DNA of 64,000 nucleotides from Stutzerimonas stutzeri. Lineage in GTDB: Bacteria; Pseudomonadota; Gammaproteobacteria; Pseudomonadales; Pseudomonadaceae. The notes below the pieces were generated by a model, which was given only the letters and a program-made list of their open reading frames with translations, did not search any database and was not told the DNA's origin. The translations under genes were made by a program, and so were the position numbers. Shown in pieces: positions 1-11,305 of this stretch (the stretch's first letter is position 1; each line of letters begins with the position of its first letter). The stretch is from positions 62,001 to 126,000 of the forward strand of contig NZ_JAMOIH010000002.1 in NCBI RefSeq assembly GCF_024448955.1, in the 5' to 3' direction.

Positions 1-581
1 GCCTGTTGTCGCACTGGGCGAGCCATGGATTCGTAGTCGCTGCGGCGGAAACCTCCAACGCCGGGACCGGGCGGGACATGCTGGCGTGCCTCGACTATCT
101 GGTACAGGAAAGCAACCGTACCTTCGGCGCCTACGTGGGCGTCCTCAATACAGGCCGGGTCGGCACGTCCGGTCATTCCCAGGGCGGCGGCGGTTCGATC
201 ATGGCCGGGCAGGATGATCGCGTAAGTGTTACTGCGCCGATTCAGCCCTACACCATTGGCCTTGGCCATAACCCAGCCTCCCAGCGAAATCAGAAAGGGC
301 CGATGTTCCTGATGTCAGGCGGAGGGGACAACATCGCGATCCCTTATCTCAACGCGCAGCCGGTCTATTCGCGAGCCAATGTGCCGGTGTTCTGGGGTGA
401 GCGACGTTTCGTCAGCCACTTCGAGCCGGTCGGTGACGGTGGGGCCTATCGCGGACCGTCCACAGCGTGGTTCCGTTATCACCTGATGGAAGATCAGACG
501 GCCCGCAGCACCTTCTATGGTCGCTTCTGCGGCTTGTGTACCAGCACCTTGTGGACCGAGCAGCGCAAGGATATCGAGTAA
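1..581 (+). CDS. PETase/cutinase-like alpha/beta hydrolase, 5' truncated by window
   Basis: This is the C-terminal ~192 residues of an alpha/beta-hydrolase; the reading frame is open to the window edge, so the start lies upstream. The nucleophile elbow GHSQGGGGS (Ser codon at 177-179) is followed by SGGGDNIAIP, placing the acid Asp, and by FVSHFEPVG, placing the catalytic His. This order and the phrase ASHGFVV are characteristic of the polyesterase-lipase-cutinase family that includes PET hydrolases. Two Cys near the C-terminus (FCGLC) could form the terminal disulfide seen in that family. Secretion cannot be judged because the N-terminus is missing. The likely role is extracellular or periplasmic ester hydrolysis; substrate unknown. 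It converges on rlmI. Confidence 0.75.
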   Translation, partial: LLSHWASHGFVVAAAETSNAGTGRDMLACLDYLVQESNRTFGAYVGVLNTGRVGTSGHSQGGGGSIMAGQDDRVSVTAPIQPYTIGLGHNPASQRNQKGPMFLMSGGGDNIAIPYLNAQPVYSRANVPVFWGERRFVSHFEPVGDGGAYRGPSTAWFRYHLMEDQTARSTFYGRFCGLCTSTLWTEQRKDIE

Positions 582-590
582 GCGTTGCGC

Positions 591-626
591 CGAAACCCTC
601 GCACACATTGCAGTGCGGGGGTTTCG
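591..626. terminator. Bidirectional terminator hairpin
   Basis: A 14-bp stem (591-604 with 613-626, one G-T wobble) closes an 8-nt loop between the convergent hydrolase and rlmI genes. It is very stable but lacks a long U-tract on either side, so strength is inferred. Confidence 0.6.
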
Positions 627-640
627 TCTGCAGTGAGTCA

Positions 641-1837
641 TCAACTGTTGGGCAGGATCCGGCAGGTGATGCTCTTGATGTACCGCGTTTCCGGGATCGC
701 CGGGTGCACCGGATGATCCGGGCCCTGGCTACCACGTTCGAGCAGCTGGATGTTGCGATCCAGATGGCGTGCGCTGCCGAGCAGGATGTTCTGCAGGTTG
801 TCTTCCTCAAGATGCATCGAGCAGCTGGCACTGACCAGAATGCCGTCCTTGTTGAGCAGGCGCATCGCGGTTTCGTTAAGGCGGCGATAGGCGGCCTCGC
901 CGTTCTTCAGGTCCTTCTTGCGCTTGATGAACGCGGGCGGGTCGGTGATGACCACGTCGAAGCGCTCTTCGGCGTTCTTCAATTCCTTCATTGCCTCGAA
1001 AGCATCGCCCTCGACGCAGGTCATCTTCTCGGCGACGCCATTGAGCGCGGCATTGCGCTCAACGCCATCCAGCGCAAAGGCCGAGGCGTCGACGCAGAAC
1101 ACCTCGCTGGCGCCGAAGGCGGCGGCCTGCACGCCCCAGCCGCCGATATAGCTGAACAGATCGAGCACGCGCTTACCCTTGACGTAGGGCGCCAGGCGCG
1201 CGCGATTCATGCGGTGATCGTAGAACCAGCCGGTCTTCTGACCTTGCAGCACCGGCGCTTCGAATTTCACGCCGTTCTCTTCCAGGGCGACCCACTCGGG
1301 CACCACACCGAAGGCGGTATCGACGTAACGCTCCAGACCCTCGGCATCGCGGGCGCTGGAATCGTTCTTCCACAGCACGCCACGCGGTTTGAGCACCTGG
1401 ACAAGCGCTTCAAGCACGGCGTCTTTGTTGCGCTCCATGGTGGCCGAAGCCAACTGCACCACCAGATGATCGTGGAAGCGATCCACCACCAAACCCGGCA
1501 GCAGGTCGGAATCACCATAGATCAGGCGGTAGCAGGGCTGATCGAACAGGCGCTCACGCAGCGACAGCGCGACCTGGATGCGATGCACCAGCAAGGATTT
1601 GTCCAGGCTGTGCTTGAGATCGCGCGACAGCAGGCGCGCGCAGATCAGGTTGTTCGGCGACACGCCGACGATGCCCAGCGGCTTGCCACCAGCGGCTTCG
1701 AGAATTGCCTGATCGCCTGCGGCAAAGCCGCTCAGCGGCGTGGCAGCGGTATCAACCTCGTTGCTGTAGACCCACAGATGACCGGCGCGCAGGCGGCGAT
1801 CGGCGTTGGCTTTGAGGCGCAGGCTGGGCAGGGTCAT
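641..1837 (-). CDS. rlmI: 23S rRNA (cytosine1962-C5)-methyltransferase RlmI
   Basis: 398 aa, the usual family length. An N-terminal PUA-like RNA-binding region (residues ~1-75, with HLWVYSNEV) precedes a class I SAM methyltransferase. QKTGWFYDHR (200-209) and LDLFSYIGGWG (225-235, SAM site) are followed by DPPAF (299-303) and SASCSMHL with the conserved Cys339. The family methylates C1962 of 23S rRNA on the large subunit. Monocistronic; converges on the upstream hydrolase gene. Confidence 0.9.
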   Translation of the reverse strand: MTLPSLRLKANADRRLRAGHLWVYSNEVDTAATPLSGFAAGDQAILEAAGGKPLGIVGVSPNNLICARLLSRDLKHSLDKSLLVHRIQVALSLRERLFDQPCYRLIYGDSDLLPGLVVDRFHDHLVVQLASATMERNKDAVLEALVQVLKPRGVLWKNDSSARDAEGLERYVDTAFGVVPEWVALEENGVKFEAPVLQGQKTGWFYDHRMNRARLAPYVKGKRVLDLFSYIGGWGVQAAAFGASEVFCVDASAFALDGVERNAALNGVAEKMTCVEGDAFEAMKELKNAEERFDVVITDPPAFIKRKKDLKNGEAAYRRLNETAMRLLNKDGILVSASCSMHLEEDNLQNILLGSARHLDRNIQLLERGSQGPDHPVHPAIPETRYIKSITCRILPNS

Positions 1838-2155
1838 CGGCGGGGCTCCCGGAAAAAGGCGGGCATTGTATAGGAGCGGCAGGCTGCAAGCTCCAGGTTA
1901 AAAGCCAAGGCTTGTCTGGGTCGGCTGTTGCCAAAGCGGCTCGGGGCTTTGCTCGGAGCGAGAGGCTGCCCGCTTTAGCCTATGCAGACCGCATTGGTGG
2001 GCTGAAGCGGAACGCCGACCGGCTGAACCTACAGGCTGTAGCGAATCCGTAGGGTGTGCTTTAGCGCACCGGGTTTGTTCAGCAACGTGGCGAAGCACGA
2101 CATCGCCTTTGGTGGGCTGAAGCCCACCCTACGGAAGCGCTGACATAACGCGATA
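1838..2155. repeat. 318-bp intergenic region with REP-like palindromes
   Basis: No gene is visible here. The region holds a perfect hairpin GGTGGGCTGAAGCCCACC at 2111-2128, a diverged hairpin GGTGTGCTTTAGCGCACC at 2053-2070, and a half-site GGTGGGCTGAAGC at 1996-2008. Near rlmI (about 1879-1897) is a CTGCAAG/CTCCAG heptamer-type repeat like those at 27930, 45183 and 59520. The paired hairpins look like a REP cluster. Confidence 0.7.
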
Positions 2156-2695
2156 TCAGCCGCCCAGCGCCTTGATGAGCGCCTCGTTGAATGCCGGAAT
2201 GTCGTCTGGCTTGCGGCTGCTGATCAAATGGCCGTCGACAACCACCTGTTCGTCCACCCAGTCGGCGCCGGCGTTTTTCAGGTCGTCGGTGAGCGAAGGC
2301 CAACTGGTCATGCGTTTGCCCTTGACCAGACCGGCCGAGGCCAGCAGCCAGGCGCCATGACAGATCACCGCGATGGTCTTGTTCGCCCGCGCCGCGTCGC
2401 GCACCAGTTCCTGGGCCATTTCGTCGGTGCGGATGGTGTCGGAATTCACCACCCCGCCGGGCAATAGCAGGGCGTCGTAATCCTCCATGCGGATGGCGTC
2501 GAAGGTTTTGTCGACATGAAATTTGGTTGCCGGCGTGGTGTGGTTCCAGCCGGTCACTTCGCCGTTGCTTGATGAAATAATCTCGGCAGTCGCGCCGGCC
2601 TTTTCCAGCGCGTCCTTCGGGCCGGTCAGCTCGACTTGCTCGAAACCGTCGGTCACCAGAATCGCCACGCGTTTGCCTTTCAGGGAATCGGTCAT
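2156..2695 (-). CDS. DJ-1/PfpI family type 1 glutamine amidotransferase-like protein
   Basis: 179 aa. The ATG at 2693-2695 is chosen because a strong GAGGAGGAAA ribosome site precedes it; the frame stays open 69 nt further upstream without such a site. AILVTDGFEQVEL supplies the conserved Glu19, and AVICHGAWLL supplies the nucleophilic Cys112 followed by His113. The protein matches the PfpI/YhbO group (intracellular protease I-like; several members act as chaperone or deglycase, which is debated). Cytosolic; probably stress-related. Monocistronic, divergent from mutM. Confidence 0.85.
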   Translation of the reverse strand: MTDSLKGKRVAILVTDGFEQVELTGPKDALEKAGATAEIISSSNGEVTGWNHTTPATKFHVDKTFDAIRMEDYDALLLPGGVVNSDTIRTDEMAQELVRDAARANKTIAVICHGAWLLASAGLVKGKRMTSWPSLTDDLKNAGADWVDEQVVVDGHLISSRKPDDIPAFNEALIKALGG

Positions 2696-2874
2696 TGGGT
2701 TTCCTCCTCGTCGGTTTGACTTGTCTACTTGAAATCCGACCATGAGCTCAGCCAAAGTTCGCATCTGTTCGCTGATGGCCTTGCGCCATCCGTTCGGCTG
2801 ATTTGCTCGCAGCCGGAAGCTCGCCGCTCTACCGCCATGCTAGGATTCAGCGGTCCTCGATCTGCCCGATAGCC

Positions 2875-3687
2875 ATGCCTGAACTACCTGAAGTCGAAAC
2901 CACCCGCCGTGGCATCGCGCCACACCTCGTAGGCCAACGCGTCAGTCGTGTCATCGTGCGCGAGCGGCGGCTGCGCTGGCCGATCCCGGAAGATCTCGAT
3001 GTGCGGCTGTCAGGCCAGCGCATCGAAGCCGTCGAGCGCCGGGCCAAATATCTGCTGATAAAAGCCGAGGTCGGCACCTTGATTGCTCACCTGGGCATGT
3101 CGGGGAGTCTGCGGCTGGTTCCGGCGGATCTGCCGGTGGGCAAGCATGAGCACGTCGATATCCTCCTCGAATCCGGTATGGCGCTGCGCTACACCGATCC
3201 GAGGCGCTTCGGTGCGCTGCTCTGGAGCGATGAGCCTCTGAGCCATGCGCTGCTGGCCAATCTCGGTCCGGAGCCACTCGATGATGTGTTCGACGGTGAT
3301 CGTCTGTTCCAGATGTCGCGCGGGCGCAGCATGGCGATCAAGCCGTTCATCATGGATAACGCGGTGGTGGTGGGGGTCGGCAATATCTATGCGAGCGAGG
3401 CGCTGTTTGCCGCCGGGATCGATCCGCGGCGGGCGGCGGGGGCTGTTTCCAGGGCGCGTTATCTGAAGCTCGCCGCCGAGATTAAGCGGGTGCTCGCTTA
3501 TGCTATCGAGCGTGGCGGCACGACCTTGCGCGACTTCGTTGGCGGCGACGGCAAGCCGGGCTATTTTCAGCAGGAGCTTTTCGTTTATGGCCGTGGCGGG
3601 GATTTCTGCAAAACTTGCGGTTCGACCCTGCGTGAGATCCGGCTGGGTCAGCGGGCCAGTGTCTACTGTGGCCGCTGTCAGCGATGA
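2875..3687 (+). CDS. mutM: Formamidopyrimidine-DNA glycosylase MutM (Fpg)
   Basis: 270 aa. The start at 2875 is fixed because the mature enzyme needs Pro2-Glu3 as catalytic residues, and the sequence begins [13 protein letters not shown]. The C-terminus carries the four-Cys zinc finger (CKTCG ... CGRCQ) used for DNA binding. MutM removes 8-oxoguanine and formamidopyrimidines and nicks the abasic site. All signature residues are intact and the length is normal. Confidence 0.95.
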   Translation: MPELPEVETTRRGIAPHLVGQRVSRVIVRERRLRWPIPEDLDVRLSGQRIEAVERRAKYLLIKAEVGTLIAHLGMSGSLRLVPADLPVGKHEHVDILLESGMALRYTDPRRFGALLWSDEPLSHALLANLGPEPLDDVFDGDRLFQMSRGRSMAIKPFIMDNAVVVGVGNIYASEALFAAGIDPRRAAGAVSRARYLKLAAEIKRVLAYAIERGGTTLRDFVGGDGKPGYFQQELFVYGRGGDFCKTCGSTLREIRLGQRASVYCGRCQR

Positions 3688-3800
3688 CGCGGTGACTGTG
3701 CAGGCATTGACGGTGTTCACGATCAACAACGGCCGGCCACTGCTATAGTGACCGCCACAACAATCATCTGCCTCGTTTCGCCCAGCTGAAGGACCACACC

Positions 3801-4142
3801 ATGAATCTGTTTCGTTCCACTGCTGTTGCTTTGGCCCTGACCACTGGTCTGTTGACGATGCCGGCTCAGGCGCAATCGGTGCAGCAGAACGCCAGCGGCG
3901 ATCCCATGTATACCGTCGAAGCGCCGAAGGCGTTTTCCATTGTTGGTGATCTGCTGATCGCCCGGCCGCTACTGATTGCGGCGACTGTGGTCGGTGCCGG
4001 CCTGTTCGTCGTCAGCCTGCCGTTTACCGCCATGGGCGGCGGCATCAAGGAAACCGGCAAGGCGCTGGTAGTCGAGCCGGGTGCCGCTGCTTTCGCTCGC
4101 TGCCTGGGCTGCACCCGCGTTGGTTATAACCGCCAAGACTGA
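3801..4142 (+). CDS. Small conserved exported/membrane protein of unknown function
   Basis: 113 aa. An N-terminal signal peptide ([20 protein letters not shown], probable cleavage after AQA) is followed by one hydrophobic segment at about residues 50-75 and a short tail with two Cys (CLGC). I recognise it only as a conserved pseudomonad hypothetical found beside mutM. It may be a small inner-membrane protein with a periplasmic N-terminus; no catalytic motif is visible. It ends before two strong hairpins. Confidence 0.7.
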   Translation: MNLFRSTAVALALTTGLLTMPAQAQSVQQNASGDPMYTVEAPKAFSIVGDLLIARPLLIAATVVGAGLFVVSLPFTAMGGGIKETGKALVVEPGAAAFARCLGCTRVGYNRQD

Positions 4143-4152
4143 TCGCGGTGCC

Positions 4153-4220
4153 ATCGGATCGAGGCCTCGATCCGATCTGCTTTTCCCACGGCTTCGCCGC
4201 GTTACGCGTGCGAAGCCGTG
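4153..4220. terminator. Tandem hairpins between convergent genes
   Basis: A perfect 24-bp palindrome at 4153-4176 (ATCGGATCGAGG and its complement) is followed by TCTGCTTTT. A second hairpin pairs 4187-4196 with 4211-4220 and has an inner CGCG-TTA-CGCG stem. They separate the small membrane protein gene from the convergent ferredoxin gene and probably terminate both. Confidence 0.65.
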
Positions 4221-4258
4221 TTGCGTTGGGCAGTAAAAAATTGCGAGCGGCTGGGTGA

Positions 4259-6820
<2,562 letters not shown>

Positions 6821-6857
6821 CTCGGCTCCTTGATGGGAAAGGTGGTGCAGTGGATGG

Positions 6858-7406
6858 TTAGATGCTTGGCGGGCCAGGGTAGCCGCAGTGTTGCCAAGAC
6901 TCCGCGCGGCCATACCAAGCCATGAGAATCATCTGCTGCAGCGAGGCGCAGCCTTGTCGCAGCAGGGCTAGCGAACTGTTCTCCCAGCGCTGCAGAAATG
7001 CCTGGATATCGACATCCTGCGCCTGTTCCCAGCCACTCCAGATACCGGTCAGCGGGCCGCGAGTCAGCGGCAGGCTGAGAAGATCGAACAACTGCTGAAC
7101 CTGTCGTGCCACGGCGGGCGGCAAGTGCGCGAGTCCCAGGTCGAGACTCTCCAGGGTGCCTTGGGCGGCGCGAGCCATGACTGACGCCGATGTCGCGCCC
7201 TCCAGCACCACGGGTATGAGACGGCGCAGCATCGGCAGATCACTGTCGCGCAGCTGCATGAAGCCACTTGCCGGACGCTCGGCACTGCAACCGGAGAGGC
7301 TGCCGAGCACTCCGGCGCCGGCCAGCGCGGCGCTGCCGAACAGCCCGACCTTGAGGAGGCCGCGGCGGGTAAAGGACGGGGCGGGGCGGGGCATCGTGGT
7401 CGTCAT
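6858..7406 (-). CDS. Tat-exported lipoprotein, likely small subunit of the GMC dehydrogenase
   Basis: 182 aa. The twin-arginine motif SFTRRGLLK (residues ~11-19) is followed by a hydrophobic stretch and a lipobox LSGC. The mature part is mostly helical with no cofactor motif and resembles in layout the small subunit (subunit 3 type) of gluconate 2-dehydrogenase-like complexes. It lies 37 nt before the GMC gene and 11 nt after the aldehyde dehydrogenase gene. Inference: it chaperones or anchors the GMC subunit at the membrane. Confidence 0.75.
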   Translation of the reverse strand: MTTTMPRPAPSFTRRGLLKVGLFGSAALAGAGVLGSLSGCSAERPASGFMQLRDSDLPMLRRLIPVVLEGATSASVMARAAQGTLESLDLGLAHLPPAVARQVQQLFDLLSLPLTRGPLTGIWSGWEQAQDVDIQAFLQRWENSSLALLRQGCASLQQMILMAWYGRAESWQHCGYPGPPSI

Positions 7407-7417
7407 CGGTGGCGAGT

Positions 7418-8848
7418 TCAGCGCACGAAGAGCTTGTAGATCAGTTTCTGCAGCGCTTTGCCGTAGGGCGGGTAGATCAGTCGGGCGGCGTTGAAACGCT
7501 GCTTGATGAAAACCCCCTTGGCCTTGCTGAAGGTGAGAAACCCCTCGTGCCCATGATAGTGGCCCATGCCGGAAGGGCCGACGCCGCCGAACGGCAGGTC
7601 GTCCTGTGCGACATGCAGCAGCGTGTCGTTGAGGCAGACGCCGCCGGAGTGGGTGTGACGCAGCACTCGGCGCTGCTCGGCTTTGTCGTAGCCAAAGTAA
7701 TAGAGCGCCAGCGGGCGCGGGCGGGCATTGATGTAGGCGAGCGCCTGATCGGGCTCGTCGTAGGGCACGATGGGCAGCAACGGGCCGAAAATCTCGTCCT
7801 GCATCAGCTGCATGTCATCGCTGACGTCGAGCACCACACAGTGCGGCATGCGTCGCTGCTGGCCTTGATCGAACAGCGGCAGCAGGCGCGCGCCCTTGGT
7901 CTGGGCATCGTCCAGATAACCCTGCAGCCGAGCGTGCTGACGCGGATTGATGATGGAGGTGTAGTCAGGATTGTCCGTCAGCTGCGGGTAAAAGCGCCGT
8001 ACAGCGTCACGATAGGCATCGACGAAACCCTCGATACGCTGCCGCGGAACCAGCACATAATCCGGGGCGACGCAGGTCTGGCCTGCATTAAGTGTCTTGC
8101 CGAAGGCGATGCGCTCGGCGGCGTCGGCCAGCGGTACGTCGGCCGAGACGATGGCGGGCGACTTGCCGCCCAGTTCGAGGGTGACCGGCGTCAAATTCTC
8201 CGCCGCGGCGCGCATCACCTGCCGACCGATGCTGGTGCTGCCGGTGAACAGCAGGTGATCGAACGGCAGCTGCGAAAAGGCGATGCCCGTCTCGGCTTCA
8301 CCGAGGATCACCGCGACCTGTTCGTCAGGGAAAATCTGCGCCAGCAGCTCCTTCAACAGCTGCCCTGTGGCTGGCGTCGACTCGCTCATTTTCAGCATCA
8401 CCCGATTGCCCGCCGCCAGCGCGCCGATCAACGGGCCGATGGCCAGATACAGCGGATAATTCCAGGGCACGATGATGCCGACCACGCCGAGCGGCTGATA
8501 CACCACCTTCGCGCTGGCCGGCTGAAAGGCTAGGCCGACGCTGCGCCGCGAAGGCTTCATCCACTTGCGCAGCCGTCGTTTGGCGTAACGAATTCCATGC
8601 AGACTGGGCATGATCTCGGCCAACCGCGTTTCATCCGCCGAGCGGTTGCCGAAGTCCTCGCTAATGGCCTCGATCAGCGGCTGCTGATGGCGCGCCAGCA
8701 GGTCATGCAGGGCCTCCAGCCATTGCAGGCGATCCTCGGCGCCCGGGCTGGGCTGGGCCTGAAATGCGCTGCGCTGACGTTCGAACAGCGGTTGCAGACG
8801 CTCGAATTCGGATTGCGTCGGGTCCAGATAGGCGACAGTGGCAGGCAT
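7418..8848 (-). CDS. Coniferyl-aldehyde-dehydrogenase-type aldehyde dehydrogenase
   Basis: 476 aa, the length of the CalB/YwdH-like ALDH branch. Catalytic residues are in place: Asn130 in PWNYPL, Glu225 in ELGGKSP and nucleophile Cys259 in NAGQTCVAPDYV. It oxidises an aldehyde with NAD(P)+. The hydrophobic, basic C-terminus (KLIYKLFVR) could associate with membrane. First gene of the operon with the Tat lipoprotein and GMC oxidoreductase, divergent from a TetR regulator that probably controls it. The coniferyl name is by family resemblance only. Confidence 0.88.
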   Translation of the reverse strand: MPATVAYLDPTQSEFERLQPLFERQRSAFQAQPSPGAEDRLQWLEALHDLLARHQQPLIEAISEDFGNRSADETRLAEIMPSLHGIRYAKRRLRKWMKPSRRSVGLAFQPASAKVVYQPLGVVGIIVPWNYPLYLAIGPLIGALAAGNRVMLKMSESTPATGQLLKELLAQIFPDEQVAVILGEAETGIAFSQLPFDHLLFTGSTSIGRQVMRAAAENLTPVTLELGGKSPAIVSADVPLADAAERIAFGKTLNAGQTCVAPDYVLVPRQRIEGFVDAYRDAVRRFYPQLTDNPDYTSIINPRQHARLQGYLDDAQTKGARLLPLFDQGQQRRMPHCVVLDVSDDMQLMQDEIFGPLLPIVPYDEPDQALAYINARPRPLALYYFGYDKAEQRRVLRHTHSGGVCLNDTLLHVAQDDLPFGGVGPSGMGHYHGHEGFLTFSKAKGVFIKQRFNAARLIYPPYGKALQKLIYKLFVR

Positions 8849-8879
8849 GGCGACGTCCGATATAGGCAGGATCGGAATG

Positions 8880-8908
8880 TTTTAGAGTTATTGCTCTAGT
8901 CTGTCAAT
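8880..8908 (-). promoter_or_regulatory. Promoter and TetR-type operator of the aldehyde/alcohol dehydrogenase operon
   Basis: On the minus strand, TTGACA (8908-8903), a 17-nt spacer and TAAAAA (8885-8880) form a sigma-70-like promoter 32 nt before the aldehyde dehydrogenase start. A perfect inverted repeat TAGAG-N6-CTCTA (8884-8899) sits in the spacer and touches the -10. A repressor bound here would block transcription. It lies in the shared intergenic region with the TetR gene. Confidence 0.6.
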
Positions 8909-8966
8909 CGAGGTGCTTGCACGCGGCGTCGGGGTTATCTTTGCGCTTCTGCTTCAAGCGCGACGG

Positions 8967-9641
8967 ATGAGCCGCTCCCAGATGCCTGCAAAACCTAATA
9001 CCCGCGAACGCATCCTCGAGGCCAGCCTGGAGCTGTTCAACAGCCAGGGCGAGCGCAGCGTGACCACCAACCACATCGCCGCGCACCTCGGCATGTCGCC
9101 GGGCAATCTCTATTACCACTTCCGCAACAAGCAGATGATCATCGCCGAGCTGTTCGTCATCTACAAAGCGCAGGTGGATGGCTTCTTGCGCCTGCCATCG
9201 GCGCGGCCACTGACCGTCGAGGACAAGACCGTCTATCTAGAGGCGCTGCTGGCGGCCATGTGGCAGTACCGTTTCCTGCATCGGGATCTGGAGCATCTGC
9301 TGGCGGCGGATCCGCAGCTGGCCGAGGACTATCGCCAATTCGCCCGCCGCAGCCTGGACAGCGCCCAGGCGATCTACCGGGGCTTCGTCGAGGCAGGCGT
9401 GCTGCGGATGAGTCCCGAGCAGACCGAGGCGCTGGCCATCAATGCCTGGATCATTCTGACTTCCTGGGTGCAGTTTCTCGGCACCGTCGGTGGTGCTTCC
9501 AGTACGCCGCTCAGCCAAGATTTGCTGCGGCGCGGCATCTTTCAGGTGCTGGCGCTGGAGCAGGGGTTCGTCGCCCCCGCCGCGCAGCAAGAGGTGCAGT
9601 GCCTGCTCGATCGGCTGCACGTGCCGCTGGCTTTCGATTAG
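8967..9641 (+). CDS. TetR/AcrR family transcriptional regulator
   Basis: 224 aa from MSRSQMPAKPNTRERIL; an ATG at 8982 is an equally plausible start and an upstream extension to 8913 is unlikely. The N-terminal helix-turn-helix reads ILEASLELFNSQGERSVTTNHIAAHLGMSPGNLYYHFRNK (given in pieces: recognition helix around MSPGNLYYHF). The C-terminal ~150 residues are the ligand/dimer domain. Divergent from the oxidation operon, with a palindrome between them, so it most likely represses that operon and responds to an alcohol, aldehyde or fatty ligand. Confidence 0.88.
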   Translation: MSRSQMPAKPNTRERILEASLELFNSQGERSVTTNHIAAHLGMSPGNLYYHFRNKQMIIAELFVIYKAQVDGFLRLPSARPLTVEDKTVYLEALLAAMWQYRFLHRDLEHLLAADPQLAEDYRQFARRSLDSAQAIYRGFVEAGVLRMSPEQTEALAINAWIILTSWVQFLGTVGGASSTPLSQDLLRRGIFQVLALEQGFVAPAAQQEVQCLLDRLHVPLAFD

Positions 9642-9654
9642 GTTCTCAGCTGCT

Positions 9655-10674
9655 TCAATCCAGCGTCAGCCACGCCGGTATCCGCCGCTCCAGGTAATAG
9701 CGCGGCCTGATCGGCGAGCCTTCGACGAAGCCGACATGACCGCCGGTGCGGTGCAGCTCCAATGTTGTGGTCGACGAGAGTTCGGCCGCTTCGGGGACGC
9801 TGTGGCGGAATACGAATGGATCGTCCTCGGCCTGAATCAGCAGCGTTGGGATGCGGATATCTGGTAGGAAATAGCGACTGGAAGCGCGCCGGTAGTAGTC
9901 GCTGGCATCGGTGTAGCCATGCAGGGGCGCGGTGAAGCGGCCGTCGAAATCCCAGAAGGTGCGCAGGCCTCGCAACGAGCCGAGGCGTTGGAGCGTCGAT
10001 AGATGTTCGGCGTTGCCTAGGCTGGTAAAGAAGCGCTGTTTATCCTTCACATACGCCACCATCTCACGCATGAAATGCGCCTGGTACACGCGCGAAAAGC
10101 CGGTGCCGATGCGGTCGGCGCACTGGTCCAGCCGGAACGGCACAGAAACCGCCACGGCTTTGTGCAGCGGCGTCGTGCTTCCGGTTTCGCCGAGATACTT
10201 GAGCAGCACGTTGCCGCCCAATGAATAGCCGACTGCATGGAGCGGCGCCATTGGCCGCGTGGCCTGCAGATGGGCAATGACTTCGGTCAGGTCGTCGCTG
10301 GCGCCGGAGTGATAGGCGCGTGGCAGCAGGTTCGGCTCGCCGGAACAGCCGCGCCAGTTGACGGCGACGCTGGCCCAGTTCCGCTCGGCCAGTTGCCGCT
10401 GCAGGCCCAGCACATAGTGCGAGTTGGACGAGCCGGTCAGGCCGTGCAGGATCAGCACCAGAGGCGCCGTCGGATCGTGTGGGCCATGCCAGTCGAGGTC
10501 GATGAAGTCGCCATCGGCCAGCCACAGGCGCTCGCGCTGGCGAGATAGTTTGGTGGCGCGACGGCAGAAGGGGTTCCATAGCGTCTGCAGATGGCCGCCC
10601 GGCAGCCATCGGGCCGGCGTAAAGGTTTCGTCGCTGGCGGTACAGCAGCTGGTGTGCGGGTGCGTGGTGGTCAT
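9655..10674 (-). CDS. YheT family alpha/beta hydrolase
   Basis: 339 aa. The start region FTPARWLPGGHLQTLWN is the YheT/ABHD1-3 signature. LILHGLTGSS is the oxyanion region, GYSLGG carries nucleophile Ser151, and GHVGFVEG near the C-terminus carries the catalytic His. Cytosolic esterase-like protein, physiological substrate unknown. It lies 37 nt after rsmD and ends 13 nt from the convergent TetR gene. Confidence 0.88.
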   Translation of the reverse strand: MTTTHPHTSCCTASDETFTPARWLPGGHLQTLWNPFCRRATKLSRQRERLWLADGDFIDLDWHGPHDPTAPLVLILHGLTGSSNSHYVLGLQRQLAERNWASVAVNWRGCSGEPNLLPRAYHSGASDDLTEVIAHLQATRPMAPLHAVGYSLGGNVLLKYLGETGSTTPLHKAVAVSVPFRLDQCADRIGTGFSRVYQAHFMREMVAYVKDKQRFFTSLGNAEHLSTLQRLGSLRGLRTFWDFDGRFTAPLHGYTDASDYYRRASSRYFLPDIRIPTLLIQAEDDPFVFRHSVPEAAELSSTTTLELHRTGGHVGFVEGSPIRPRYYLERRIPAWLTLD

Positions 10675-10711
10675 GCTCGGGTGCGACAGATGGAGATAAC
10701 GATCAGCCAGT

Positions 10712-11305
10712 TCAGGCGTTGCGCTCCCATAGCGCGTAATGCACCGTGCCGGCCTTCTTTTCCCGGTGCAGCCGCCAGTTGCCGGGCAGGCCGAGGCTCG
10801 ATGGCACGGCTTCGCTTTCGGTATAGACCCAGGCGTGGTCGGCTAGCCAACCTTTGTTTTCCAGCAGCTCGCACGCTGGTTGCAGCAGGTTCTTGTTGAA
10901 CGGCGGGTCGAGGAACACCAGGTCGAAGGGCGTTGGCGACTGGGTTTCCAGATAGCGCAGGGCATCGCTCTGCAGCAGCTGACCCTGCCCGCACTTGAGC
11001 GTATCCAGATGCTTGCGCAGGCTGGCGATGGCGTTGGCATTCACGTCCAGCGCCAATGCCATGCTGGCGCCGCGCGACAAGGCTTCGAGATAGAGCGCGC
11101 CGCTGCCGGTGAACGGATCGAGCACGCGGGCACCGGACATATAAGGCGCGAGCCAGTTGAACAGCGTTTCGCGTACCCGGTCCGGCGTTGGGCGCAGGCC
11201 TTCGGCGTCAGGGAAGGCGAAGCGCCGGCTGCGCCACTCGCCACCGATGATGCGCAGCTGGCCCTGGCCGCCGTGGGCGGAAGGGCGAATGGGTGGGTAG
11301 GCCAT
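10712..11305 (-). CDS. rsmD: 16S rRNA (guanine966-N2)-methyltransferase RsmD
   Basis: 197 aa. RIIGGEWRSRR and RPTPDRVRETLFNWL are the family signatures; LDPFTGSGAL is the SAM site and DLVFLDPPF the catalytic motif. It methylates G966 of 16S rRNA during 30S assembly. The ATG at 11303-11305 overlaps the stop of the preceding M16 gene by one base (TGATG), so translation is probably coupled. Confidence 0.92.
   Translation of the reverse strand: MAYPPIRPSAHGGQGQLRIIGGEWRSRRFAFPDAEGLRPTPDRVRETLFNWLAPYMSGARVLDPFTGSGALYLEALSRGASMALALDVNANAIASLRKHLDTLKCGQGQLLQSDALRYLETQSPTPFDLVFLDPPFNKNLLQPACELLENKGWLADHAWVYTESEAVPSSLGLPGNWRLHREKKAGTVHYALWERNA

Noticed and set aside
467-1873. 468-codon open frame on the plus strand opposite rlmI
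   Set aside because: It is antisense to a complete, motif-bearing RlmI. The translation has no recognisable domain and arises from high GC codon bias.
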